DNA of 11,203 bases from Chloroflexota bacterium (GCA_003158495.1 PMJT01000064.1:409-11611); one strand, 5' to 3'. Numbered from the stretch's first letter, positions 1-6,440 are shown. Numbers and translations: made by a program. The notes: a model not told the origin generated them from the letters alone.

Positions 1-93
1 CTGGTCAAAGTCGGCGGAAGATGAGTCGGCCTCCCGCTGAGGTACGCGCGATCGATCGACGTCGCCTACGCCGGGCTCGTCTGAACTGTGCAT
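1..93 (-). CDS. Possible N-terminal fragment of an unrecognised protein, cut by the left edge
   Basis: Reading leftwards from an ATG at 93-91, the frame stays open for all 31 codons to the window edge. The visible residues are hydrophilic and acidic (Met-His-Ser-Ser-Asp-Glu-Pro at the start, an Asp/Ser-rich stretch near the edge), with no signal peptide or membrane segment yet. No good ribosome binding site precedes the ATG. A candidate promoter lies about 50 bases upstream, and the rutG-like gene on the same strand is closed off by a hairpin just before it, so a new transcription unit starting here makes sense. I recognise no family. A short open frame can occur by chance in GC-rich DNA. The plus strand could equally hold the tail of a gene stopping at 22-24 or 38-40. 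Confidence 0.3.
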   Translation of the reverse strand, partial: MHSSDEPGVGDVDRSRVPQREADSSSADFDQ

Positions 94-143
94 GGCGCTC
101 GCGGCCGACGGCTGATGGGACGCGAGGTCGCCGGCGTCGCGCC

Positions 144-171
144 ATTGTACGGGCGATCACTGAGTGTTCTA
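144..171 (-). promoter_or_regulatory. Candidate promoter for the left-edge gene
   Basis: On the minus strand a TACAAT hexamer (149-144) is a 5/6 match to the -10 consensus. A weak -35 candidate, TAGAAC (171-166), lies 16 bases upstream. The region 144-180 is visibly more AT-rich than its surroundings. It would start transcription near 137, about 45 bases before the ATG at 93. Evidence is by pattern only. The rest of 1-297 outside this and the hairpin shows nothing I can name. Confidence 0.25.
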
Positions 172-249
172 GTTAAGAATCTCAGATGATCGTCTGCCGA
201 AACCGCTTATGCCGGAGTTCCGCCCGGGCTGAGATACTCGCCCAATAGT

Positions 250-279
250 GAAGCGGGCGGCCGATCGGCCGCCCGCTTC
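250..279 (-). terminator. Strong hairpin terminator after the rutG-like gene
   Basis: A perfect 13-bp stem, GAAGCGGGCGGCC (250-262) with GGCCGCCCGCTTC (267-279), encloses a GATC loop. It sits 18 bases past the permease stop codon at 298. The base run after the stem is T-rich on the plus strand (GTTTCT) and only weakly so on the minus strand (ACTATT). It may therefore act in both directions. I assign it to the permease by position. Confidence 0.75.
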
Positions 280-297
280 GTTTCTGCGAGGGATTGA

Positions 298-1674
298 CTA
301 GGAGGCCGCGGTGGGCGTGTCCCCGGGCGTCTCCTGGACCTTCACCAGGCCGAGCACCTGGTAGGCGATGATGGCCCCGAAGCAAGCCATCGCGATGCCG
401 CTGAGCGAGAACTGGCCCGAAGTCAGGGTCAGGTCGCCGGCGCCGATCGTCAGGGCGGCTGCAACGGTCACCAGGTTGCGGGTCTCGGAGAAGTCGACCT
501 TGTTCTGGACCCAGATGCGCGCACCGGTGGTGGCTATCAGACCGAACAGCACAATGGCGAGGCCACCGATTACCGGACCGGGCACTGTGTAGATCAGCTG
601 CCCGAACTTGGGGCACAGGCCCATGAGGATGGCAACGACGGCGGCGATGACGAACACCAAGCTCGAGTAGATCTTCGTCACAGCCATTACGCCGATGTTC
701 TCGGCATAGGTCGTGACGCCGGTGCCGCCGCCCGCTCCGGAGACCATCGTGGCGAGTCCGTCGCCGAGGAACCCGCGGCCGATGTAGGGGTCCAGGTTGC
801 GACCGGTCATCGCAGCCACGGCCTTGATGTGGCCCAGGTTCTCAGCCACCAGCACGATAGCGATCGGTGCGATGAGTGCCATGGCATGGCCGTCGAACTT
901 CGGTGCGACAAAGTTAGGCAGGCCAATCCACGCCGCCTTGCTCACACCGTCGAAGCTGATTGGCGTTCCACCGAGTTTGAGCACGTTGCTTGCGACGAAG
1001 TAAAGGAGGTAGCCGACGACCCCGCCGATAAGGATCGGGAGACGTCGCAGGATGCCCGGCGCCCAGGCCGCGACCAGCAACACTGCGACTGTCGTCAGCA
1101 AGCCCAACGTCATGAGGAACAGGTCGTTGATCTGGCCCGCGGCAGGGTTGACGTACCAGCTGGCGGTGCCGCTCAGGTCGGAGACTGCAACGTGGGCGAG
1201 GTTCAGGCCGATCACCATGACGATGGCGCCGGTGATGACCGGGGGCATCAGCCACTCGACCCACTTGTAGCCGACAACCATCACGATTATGCCGATCACG
1301 GCATAGACGGCGCCGCACGCGATGATGCCGCCCAGAGCCGTGGCAACGTTGGGATTCGCCCCAGAACCGGAGTATGCCGTCGCCGCGGCAACCACGGCGA
1401 TGAACGAGAAGCTCGATCCGAGGTAGCTCGGGATCCGTCCGCGGACACAGACGAAGAAGATCAGCGTGCCGATTCCGGAGAAGAAGATCGCGACGTTCGG
1501 GTCGAATCCCATCAAGACCGGGCCGAGGAAGGTCGCCCCGAACATGGCGAAGATGTGCTGGACGCCCAGCGCGATCGATTGCCCGGCGGGCGGACGCTCG
1601 TCCGGGGCGATGATGCCTCCACGTTTGACGGTCCAGTGGAACATCCCGCTCAAGTACTCGATGACTGCGGCCAC
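298..1674 (-). CDS. rutG: RutG-like pyrimidine (uracil) permease, NCS2 family
   Basis: An inner-membrane proton symporter of the NCS2 (uracil-xanthine permease) family, 458 residues and strongly hydrophobic throughout, matching the usual ~440-460. Near the N-terminus is an APDERPP segment followed by GVQHIFAMFGAT. SYLGSSFSF (about 84-92) belongs to the half-helix region of the fold. VAENLGH (276-282) and TTYAENIGVMAVTKIYS (321-337) carry Glu278 and Glu325, matching the two substrate and proton glutamates of UraA. The wording around GIIACG and LMPPVITGAIVM is closer to E. coli RutG than to UraA as I remember them. The start is the GTG at 1674, because AGGAGG (1686-1681) lies 6 bases upstream. 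An in-frame GTG at 1737 adds 21 hydrophilic residues and lacks such a site. No other rut genes are present. Uracil is the likely substrate; xanthine or another pyrimidine is possible. Confidence 0.9.
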   Translation of the reverse strand: MAAVIEYLSGMFHWTVKRGGIIAPDERPPAGQSIALGVQHIFAMFGATFLGPVLMGFDPNVAIFFSGIGTLIFFVCVRGRIPSYLGSSFSFIAVVAAATAYSGSGANPNVATALGGIIACGAVYAVIGIIVMVVGYKWVEWLMPPVITGAIVMVIGLNLAHVAVSDLSGTASWYVNPAAGQINDLFLMTLGLLTTVAVLLVAAWAPGILRRLPILIGGVVGYLLYFVASNVLKLGGTPISFDGVSKAAWIGLPNFVAPKFDGHAMALIAPIAIVLVAENLGHIKAVAAMTGRNLDPYIGRGFLGDGLATMVSGAGGGTGVTTYAENIGVMAVTKIYSSLVFVIAAVVAILMGLCPKFGQLIYTVPGPVIGGLAIVLFGLIATTGARIWVQNKVDFSETRNLVTVAAALTIGAGDLTLTSGQFSLSGIAMACFGAIIAYQVLGLVKVQETPGDTPTAAS

Positions 1675-1749
1675 GCGTGTCCTCCTAGCGTGCGACTCCT
1701 CCCCCGAGCGTGACGATCCCTGACTCCCCAAGGGCACCCGGGCACGGTT

Positions 1750-1801
1750 ACAAGAATCGCAAAAATGCGGCCGCCGCGTGAGGTTCTTGTGCAGTCTTGT
1801 G
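1750..1801 (-). promoter_or_regulatory. Repeated TCTTGT boxes upstream of the rutG-like gene
   Basis: In the 160-base spacer between DUF3795 and the permease, TCTTGTG occurs twice in direct orientation (1785-1791 and 1795-1801), exactly 10 bp apart. ACAAGAA at 1750-1756 forms a perfect 7-bp inverted pair with TTCTTGT at 1784-1790. The spacing places the two direct copies on one helix face, as for an operator. Alternatively the inverted pair could fold in the leader RNA. I see no convincing -35/-10 pair here, so the permease may also be read from the DUF3795 gene. Confidence 0.35.
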
Positions 1802-1834
1802 TGGGTAATCGGTGGGCAACTCGGGCCCGCGTTG

Positions 1835-2176
1835 CTAGCTGGGCCGGCGCGCCTCCAGGTTCGCCTTCGCGTCCGGCACGTTCGCCAGGAAGCCTGCCAG
1901 CATGTCGCAGCCGTAGTCGGCGCACTCGGCGCAGGTGGCGCCGTGCTTCGCCATTCCGCACGTCCGGATCTCGCAGCCGCTCTCGCAGTACGGGGCGTGA
2001 CGGCCTTCGTGAGTGCAACCCACGCAGTTGATGTCCGCGGCCGTATGGGTGCCGCCGAACTCCGCGTTCCACTTGACGGCGACGGCCGCGCGCTCGTCCA
2101 TGGTGAGGCGCTCGTCGGCGTGGAATGCCGGGCAGGCGCCGCAATCCAGGCCGCAATAGGCGATGTCGATGGCCAC
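1835..2176 (-). CDS. DUF3795 cysteine-rich protein
   Basis: A 113-residue protein with 11 cysteines in the DUF3795 pattern: YCGLDCGACPAF at 7-18, CVGC at 51-54, Cys64, Cys68 and Cys73 (CEIRTC), then CAECADYGC at 82-90. The regular Cys pairs suggest a bound metal (zinc or iron-sulfur). The family has no established function, so I give none. There is no signal peptide or membrane segment, and it is probably cytoplasmic. The start is a GTG at 2176, with AGGAGG (2187-2182) 5 bases upstream; no ATG alternative is near. The length is usual for the family. It lies 160 bases ahead of the permease on the same strand and diverges from the Mg2+ ATPase gene. Co-transcription with the permease is possible but nothing ties the functions together. 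Confidence 0.85.
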   Translation of the reverse strand: MAIDIAYCGLDCGACPAFHADERLTMDERAAVAVKWNAEFGGTHTAADINCVGCTHEGRHAPYCESGCEIRTCGMAKHGATCAECADYGCDMLAGFLANVPDAKANLEARRPS

Positions 2177-2185
2177 AGGAACCTC

Positions 2186-2344
2186 CTCGTTCGACTCCCA
2201 AACGAGAGGAGCCTATTCGCGATGCCTGACAGTCCAAGTCAGGAGGCCACGACGCCTCGACGGCTCAGCGCCCCGGGCCAGTAGTCGACTGGACCGAAGA
2301 GGTCCAGCATCAGGCCGCGCCGCGGATTGGTGAGCGCTCCGCGG
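2186..2344. other. Hairpin cluster in the divergent spacer
   Basis: The 224-base spacer between the divergent DUF3795 and Mg2+ ATPase genes holds four inverted repeats. They are CTCGTT/AACGAG (2186-2206), CCTGAC/GTCAGG (2225-2243), CTGGACC/GGTCCAG with a GAAGA loop (2289-2307), and CCGCGG/CCGCGG (2320-2344). The third is a perfect 7-bp stem. They could be operators, structure in the DUF3795 leader, or a small RNA. The order does not resemble the M-box Mg2+ riboswitch as I know it. Confidence 0.35.
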
Positions 2345-2361
2345 GTCTTTGTGCGAAATCC

Positions 2362-2391
2362 TTACTCCCCGAAGGCATCTGCGGGTAGCAT
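2362..2391 (+). promoter_or_regulatory. Candidate promoter giving a leaderless mgtA mRNA
   Basis: TAGCAT (2386-2391) fits a -10 hexamer of the TANNNT type. Its last base lies only 9 bases before the ATG at 2401, so transcription would begin at or within a few bases of the start codon. There is no Shine-Dalgarno sequence before this ATG, which agrees with a leaderless message. The -35 is poor (TTACTC at 2362-2367, 18-base spacer). The stretch 2386-2400 recurs with 13 of 15 bases identical at 5280-5294, before the hydrolase gene. Confidence 0.4.
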
Positions 2392-2400
2392 CGGACTTGC

Positions 2401-5178
2401 ATGAGCACTTCCCCGAAAGCGAACAAGCCCAAATCGCCCAAATCGTCGCCTGCGCCACGCAAGGCCACACCGCCAGCCGTGGCGCCGAGCACGCCGTCGG
2501 CCTCGGCGAAGCCGGGCCCCCCCGCCGCAGCCGCGCCGAGCACGCCGTCGGCCCAGGGCCTGACGTCCGCCGATGCAGCCGCCCGGCTCAAGCACGACGG
2601 GCCGAACGCCATCGGTAGCGAGGGCCGTCGCGGGCCGCTTGCCGTCCTCATCTCGCAGTTCGCCAGCCCGCTCGTCCTGATCCTGATTGCCGCCAGCGCC
2701 GTCAGCATCGCCGTCGGCGACAAGGTCGAGGCTGGGATCATCCTGGCGATTGTGGGCATGAGCGCGTTGCTCGGGTTCGTGCAAGAGGCACGGTCAGAGG
2801 CGGCGGTCGCGGCGCTCCAGGCTCGCCTGGCTGTTCGCGCCACGGTAGTCAGAGACGGCAAGCAGCAGGAGGTGCCGATCCACGATGTCGTCGTCGGCGA
2901 CGTCGTGATGCTTGGTGCCGGGGACATCGTCCCGGCGGACGCGCGTCTCCTCGAGGCGAACCACTTGTTCGTCGACGAGTCGTCTCTCACCGGCGAGTCG
3001 GCCGCCGCACTCAAGAACCCGCTGCCCGGCAATCTCGACCCGAGCAAGGAGGCCGACCTCCCCGGCCTGGCGTTCTTTGGCACGAGCGTCGTGAGCGGCA
3101 ATGGCAAGGCCGTAGTCACAGCTACGGGCGCCAGGACCAGCTACGGAACGATCGCGCACCGGTTGGCTGAGCGAGCGCCCGAGACGGACTTCCAGCACGG
3201 CGTGCGCGCGTTCAGCCTCCTGATCGGCCGGGTCACGATGCTTCTGGTGGTCGGTGTCTTCGCCATCAACATCGCCCTGGGCCGGGGGCTCTTCGATGCT
3301 TTGCTCTTCTCGATCGCCCTGGCCGTGGGCCTTACGCCAGAGCTGCTGCCCGCGATCGTGACCCTCAATCTGACACGCGGCGCCCGCGCTCTGTCGGCCC
3401 ACGGAGTGCTCGTCAAGCGCCTGCCGGCGATCCAGAACCTCGGCGCCATCACGGTCCTGTGCACGGACAAGACGGGCACGCTCACCCTCGGCAAGCTCGA
3501 GTTGGTGAAGGCCGTCGGGATCGACAGCGACGACGCCGGCGAGGCGTCGAATGCCCTCGGGCTGGCATACCTCAACAGTCACTTCGAATCGAGCTTCCAG
3601 AACCCGCTCGACACGGCCGTACTCGCGAGCGCCCCCAAGCCGCCCGACCTCGGCTCCTACCGCAAGCTGGCCGAACTCCCCTACGACTTCAACCGGCGGA
3701 TGCTCAGCGTCGTCGTTCAGCGCGGTTCGGAGCCGCCGATCCTGGTCACCAAGGGCGCCCCGGAGGCCGTCGTTGCGGCATCGAGCACGGTTCGCGAAGA
3801 CCATACGGCCCGCCCCATCCACAAGGCCGAGCACGACAGGCTGACGAAGCTGGTCAATGGCTCGTCGGCCGATGGTTTCCGGCTCGTCGCCGTCGGCTCA
3901 CGGGTCTTGCGGCCCGACGAATTGACGGCCCTTTCGGCGTCGCCCGACAAGGCTTCGGCCGGCCAGGCGACGACCGACAAGGCGCCGGCACCGGCACCGG
4001 GGGTGGGTCTCGCCGACGCTTCGCGGCTCGAGCGCGATCTCACGTTCGAGGGGGTCATCCTCTTCAGCGATCCACCCAAGCCGGATGTGGGCAAGGCGAT
4101 CACGTCGCTGGCCGCCCAGGGCATCGCCCTCAAGATCATCACCGGCGACAACGACCTGGTCGCGCGCCACGTCGCCGGCCTGGTCGGTCTGCAAGTGGAT
4201 GGCGTCCTCACCGGCGACCAGATGCGCAGGATGACGCACCCCGCCCTGGTCGCCCGCGCGCCGAAGACCACGATCTTCGCCCGCGTCGACCCGGACCAGA
4301 AGCTGCAGGTCATCCGGGCGCTGCGCGAGTCCGGCCACGTGGTCGGCTACATGGGCGACGGCATCAACGACGCCCCGGCCCTCCACGTCGCCGACGTAGG
4401 TATCAGCGTTGACAACGCCACGGACGTCGCCCGGTCTGCGGCCGACATCATCCTGCTCGAGCCGAGCCTCGCGGCCATCTCGCAGGGTGTCACCGAGGGG
4501 CGGCGCACATTCGCGAACACGCTCAAGTACATCCGAATGGGCACGAGCTCCAACTTCGGCAACATGCTGAGCATGGCCGGGGCCGCGCTCGTTATTCGCT
4601 CGTTCCTGCCGATGACGCCCGGCCAGATCCTCCTGAACAACCTGATCTACGACGCCTCGCAGACCGCCATCCCGTCGGACAACGTGGATGCCGACGTAGA
4701 GGCCGAGCCGGCGCGCTGGGACGTCCACGCCATCGAGCGGTTCATGGTCGTCTTCGGGCCGATCTCGTCTATCTTCGACTACCTCACCTTCGGCCTGCTT
4801 CTGCTCATGCTCGGCAACAACGCGGACTCCTTCCACACCGGCTGGTTCGTGGAGTCGCTCTTCACCCAGATCCTGGTGGTACTCGCGATCCGGACGCGAC
4901 GGAGCCCGTTCTGGCTGAGCCGGCCCAGCAAGCAGCTGGCCGCTGCGATCGTCGCCGCGCTGGCGGCAGCAGTGATCATCCCGCTCAGTCCGCTGGGCTC
5001 CATCATCGGTTTCGGCGGGCTGCCGTGGCAGTTCTGGCCGCTCCTGGGCGCGATCGTCGTTGCGTACCTGACGCTCGTCGAGATCGTCAAGCGGATCTTC
5101 GATGCGCGGGAGTACGGGCGGCCCGACGCGATCGCTCGCCGGAAAGCCCGCGGAGCCAGTCCGACCGCGGCCAAGTGA
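2401..5178 (+). CDS. mgtA: Magnesium-translocating P-type ATPase, MgtA type (P3B)
   Basis: ATP-driven Mg2+ importer of the inner membrane, 925 residues against about 900 for E. coli MgtA. Actuator motif TGES is at 197-200. The fourth membrane helix carries GLTPELLP with Pro313. The phosphorylation motif DKTGTLT is at 356-362 (Asp356). Nucleotide-binding KGAPE is at 451-455, TGDN at 581-584, and the hinge GDGIND at 652-657. P3B-specific wording includes VKRLPAIQNLGAI before the phosphorylation site, NNLIYDASQTAIPSDNVD near 745-762 and FMVVFGPISSIFDYLTFG near 781. About ten membrane helices are seen: two near 82-128, two near 278-325 and the rest after 718. Unusual parts are a Lys/Pro/Ala-rich N-terminal tail of about 50 residues and an Ala/Pro/Asp/Lys-rich insert at 512-536. 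The start ATG has no ribosome binding site and sits just after a -10-like box. Confidence 0.95.
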   Translation: MSTSPKANKPKSPKSSPAPRKATPPAVAPSTPSASAKPGPPAAAAPSTPSAQGLTSADAAARLKHDGPNAIGSEGRRGPLAVLISQFASPLVLILIAASAVSIAVGDKVEAGIILAIVGMSALLGFVQEARSEAAVAALQARLAVRATVVRDGKQQEVPIHDVVVGDVVMLGAGDIVPADARLLEANHLFVDESSLTGESAAALKNPLPGNLDPSKEADLPGLAFFGTSVVSGNGKAVVTATGARTSYGTIAHRLAERAPETDFQHGVRAFSLLIGRVTMLLVVGVFAINIALGRGLFDALLFSIALAVGLTPELLPAIVTLNLTRGARALSAHGVLVKRLPAIQNLGAITVLCTDKTGTLTLGKLELVKAVGIDSDDAGEASNALGLAYLNSHFESSFQNPLDTAVLASAPKPPDLGSYRKLAELPYDFNRRMLSVVVQRGSEPPILVTKGAPEAVVAASSTVREDHTARPIHKAEHDRLTKLVNGSSADGFRLVAVGSRVLRPDELTALSASPDKASAGQATTDKAPAPAPGVGLADASRLERDLTFEGVILFSDPPKPDVGKAITSLAAQGIALKIITGDNDLVARHVAGLVGLQVDGVLTGDQMRRMTHPALVARAPKTTIFARVDPDQKLQVIRALRESGHVVGYMGDGINDAPALHVADVGISVDNATDVARSAADIILLEPSLAAISQGVTEGRRTFANTLKYIRMGTSSNFGNMLSMAGAALVIRSFLPMTPGQILLNNLIYDASQTAIPSDNVDADVEAEPARWDVHAIERFMVVFGPISSIFDYLTFGLLLLMLGNNADSFHTGWFVESLFTQILVVLAIRTRRSPFWLSRPSKQLAAAIVAALAAAVIIPLSPLGSIIGFGGLPWQFWPLLGAIVVAYLTLVEIVKRIFDAREYGRPDAIARRKARGASPTAAK
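2482..2553 (+). repeat. Two 21-bp direct repeats in the mgtA N-terminal tail
   Basis: A perfect 21-base repeat occurs at 2482-2502 and 2533-2553, exactly 51 bases (17 codons) apart. Both copies are in the same frame and encode Ala-Pro-Ser-Thr-Pro-Ser-Ala. The phase-preserving spacing points to an internal duplication that extended the low-complexity tail of the ATPase. Confidence 0.8.
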
Positions 5179-5237
5179 TGATTCGGGGCACTGGCGCGGC
5201 AGCCGGCCGGCCCCCGGCGCTTCCATCGGCGCCAACC

Positions 5238-5256
5238 CAGTCCCATTTCGGGACTG
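5238..5256 (+). terminator. Hairpin between mgtA and the hydrolase gene
   Basis: CAGTCCC (5238-5244) and GGGACTG (5250-5256) form a perfect 7-bp stem around an ATTTC loop, 60 bases after the mgtA stop. No T-run follows. It abuts the -35-like CTGACT of the next gene, so it could be an attenuating terminator of mgtA or an operator for the downstream promoter. Confidence 0.35.
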
Positions 5257-5285
5257 CTGACTTCCGGCCGAAGCCCGTATAGCAT
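5257..5285 (+). promoter_or_regulatory. Candidate promoter of the isochorismatase-like gene
   Basis: CTGACT (5257-5262) and TAGCAT (5280-5285) are separated by exactly 17 bases, each matching the sigma-70 consensus at 4 of 6 positions. The -10 and following bases (5280-5294) repeat the element upstream of mgtA at 13 of 15 positions. The predicted start near 5292-5295 leaves a leader of about 50 bases containing the GGAGGA ribosome binding site. Confidence 0.5.
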
Positions 5286-5344
5286 CGGTATTGCGCGGAT
5301 CTGCACGCTCGGTTCCGAAAGACCAGGTCGCGTTGGAGGACAGG

Positions 5345-5923
5345 GTGGAACTGAAGTTGGAGCCGTCGAAGACGGCGCTCGTGGTGATCGACCTGCAGCG
5401 AGGCATCGTGGCCCAGCCGGCCGGCCCGCGCTCGGGAGTCGAAGTCGTCGGTCGTGCCGTGCAGCTGGTCAAGGCAATGCGCGCGAGGGGCGGCACCGTC
5501 GTCCTCGTCCACGTGACGCCATCGCCAGACCGCAAGGATGGCCTGAACCCGATCACCGACGCCCCGGCCAGGGCCCCGGGCCTGACCCTACCGCCGGACT
5601 GGGCGGACTTCGTGCCCGATCTCAAGCCCGAGCCCACGGACATCGTCATCACGAAGCGCCAGTGGGGCGCCTTCTACGGCACCGAGCTTGACCTCCAGCT
5701 GCGCCGCCGCGGCGTCGACACGATCGTCCTGTGCGGCATCTCGACCAGCGTCGGCGTGGAGAGCACGGCCCGCGACGCCTTCGAACGCGGCTACCAGCAG
5801 GTATTCGTCGAGGACGCGATGGCGGCCCGCGAGGCTACGGAACATGGCCACACGGTCAATTCCGTCTTCCCGCGTATCGGCCGGATCCGCTCCACCGAGG
5901 ACGTCCTGGCCGCGCTGAAGTAG
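5345..5923 (+). CDS. Isochorismatase-family hydrolase with Gly at the catalytic Cys position
   Basis: A cytoplasmic alpha/beta hydrolase of the isochorismatase (cysteine hydrolase) superfamily, 192 residues from the chosen start, a normal family length. ALVVIDLQRG (11-20) gives catalytic Asp16. ITKRQWGAFYGTEL (102-115) gives Lys104. GISTSVGVESTARDAFERGY (131-150) is the third active-site segment. Nicotinamidase-like members have Cys in the TNxCV motif; here the aligned residue is Gly137. True isochorismatases such as EntB and PhzD also have glycine there, so the protein need not be inactive. The substrate is unknown. The GTG at 5345 was chosen for GGAGGA (5335-5340) 4 bases upstream and because the domain starts within 12 residues; TTG codons at 5291 and 5333 give longer versions. 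It has its own promoter-like element and may also be read from mgtA. Confidence 0.85.
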   Translation: MELKLEPSKTALVVIDLQRGIVAQPAGPRSGVEVVGRAVQLVKAMRARGGTVVLVHVTPSPDRKDGLNPITDAPARAPGLTLPPDWADFVPDLKPEPTDIVITKRQWGAFYGTELDLQLRRRGVDTIVLCGISTSVGVESTARDAFERGYQQVFVEDAMAAREATEHGHTVNSVFPRIGRIRSTEDVLAALK

Positions 5924-5925
5924 CT

Positions 5926-5943
5926 CCGGCGGGGCTGCGCCGG
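5926..5943 (+). terminator. Weak hairpin after the hydrolase gene
   Basis: CCGGCG (5926-5931) pairs with CGCCGG (5938-5943) over a six-base loop, starting 2 bases past the stop codon and followed by TCCCTT. The stem is short and the T-tail poor, so it is a weak terminator candidate. Confidence 0.4.
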
Positions 5944-5971
5944 TCCCTTCGGCTCGATCTGGCGTGCGCAG

Positions 5972-5989
5972 GTCTTACATTCGTCTTAC
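5972..5989 (+). promoter_or_regulatory. GTCTTAC direct repeat upstream of the lipoprotein gene
   Basis: GTCTTAC occurs at 5972-5978 and 5983-5989 with a 4-base ATTC spacer, giving an 11-bp period. Seven-base direct repeats with four-base spacers are the typical target of OmpR/PhoB-family response regulators, such as Pho boxes. The site lies 80 bases before the TTG start of the lipoprotein. The second copy also begins a small stem, CGTCT/AGACG (5982-5996). Confidence 0.4.
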
Positions 5990-6068
5990 GCAGACGTGGT
6001 TGGAATGGCCCGCAGTAAGGCGATGATCGATCGGCCGGCCGAAGGCGGCCGCTCCAGGAGAACCTGAT

Positions 6069-6407
6069 TTGGCACGCAATCACGCTCGAACCACCGCGCT
6101 GATGGCTGGCGTACTGCTCATCGGCATTGCCCTCGCGGCCTGCGGCCACCAGGCGGCCACGAGTCAGCCGGCCGCAAGCCCCACGGCGACCTCGGCAGTT
6201 CCGAGCTCGAGCCCGACCGACACGGCCGCATCCTCGGCCTCGGGCACGCCGACGGCCTCGGGCACGCCGACACCGTCGGGCACGCCGACACCCAAGGCGG
6301 GACCAACTGCTCCGGACGCGGTCGCCAGCGAGTTGAACCAGATCAACCAGCTGATCAACGACATCAACAACTCGATTCAGTCGTCCAGCTCCGGAGGCGG
6401 GGAGTAG
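6069..6407 (+). CDS. Small Ser/Thr/Pro-rich lipoprotein
   Basis: A 112-residue predicted lipoprotein. A basic n-region (Arg3, His5, Arg7) is followed by a hydrophobic segment, LMAGVLLIGIALAAC, ending in the lipobox LAAC with the lipidated Cys25. Residues 30-80 are a low-complexity Ser/Thr/Pro/Ala linker including the GTPTAS/GTPTPS/GTPTPK repeats. A short Asn/Gln/Ile-rich segment with heptad-like ELNQINQLINDINNSI (about 88-103) may form a helix, and the end is a Ser/Gly tail. No enzymatic domain is visible, so it is probably a surface-anchored spacer or short structural protein. The TTG start at 6069 is supported by AGGAG (6056-6060) 8 bases upstream and gives a proper signal peptide; an ATG at codon 12 would remove the basic residues. 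It converges with the DUF4395 gene, 12 bases apart. I do not recognise a named family. Confidence 0.75.
   Translation: MARNHARTTALMAGVLLIGIALAACGHQAATSQPAASPTATSAVPSSSPTDTAASSASGTPTASGTPTPSGTPTPKAGPTAPDAVASELNQINQLINDINNSIQSSSSGGGE
6240..6293 (+). repeat. Three 18-bp tandem repeats in the lipoprotein linker
   Basis: Three in-frame 18-base units at 6240-6257, 6258-6275 and 6276-6293 each begin TCGGGCACGCCGAC and differ only in their last few bases. They encode Ser-Gly-Thr-Pro-Thr-x. Such units can change in number by slippage without shifting the frame, altering linker length. Confidence 0.8.
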
Positions 6408-6440
6408 GAAGCCCGATGCCTAAACTCGATCCAGTCGTCC
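6369..6440 (+). repeat. 18-bp direct repeat across the convergent gene junction
   Basis: AACTCGATTCAGTCGTCC (6369-6386), inside the lipoprotein coding end, recurs as AACTCGATCCAGTCGTCC (6423-6440), inside the DUF4395 coding end on the other strand. They match at 17 of 18 positions, 54 bases apart. Similarity stops abruptly on both sides. The two copies are read in unrelated frames on opposite strands, so protein selection does not explain them. Confidence 0.7.

Noticed and set aside
6..144. 46-codon Arg-rich minus-strand ORF starting at 144
   Set aside because: Its composition is almost only Arg with a few others, it has no ribosome binding site, and its ATG overlaps the candidate -10 box.
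182..616. 144-codon minus-strand open frame overlapping the permease end
   Set aside because: It is out of frame with the NCS2 protein and crosses the terminator hairpin at 250-279, with no recognisable motif.
829..1713. 294-codon plus-strand open frame opposite the permease
   Set aside because: Its product is rich in Asp, Arg and His and unlike any family, while the opposite strand encodes a clear NCS2 transporter.
2177..2400. M-box Mg2+ riboswitch before mgtA
   Set aside because: The hairpins do not match the M-box pattern I know, and the -10-like box just before the ATG implies a leaderless mRNA.
3898..5652. 584-codon open frame antisense to mgtA and the hydrolase gene
   Set aside because: It is a codon-bias shadow: the plus strand encodes a complete P-type ATPase with every motif, and the antisense product is Arg/Asp-rich with no domain.
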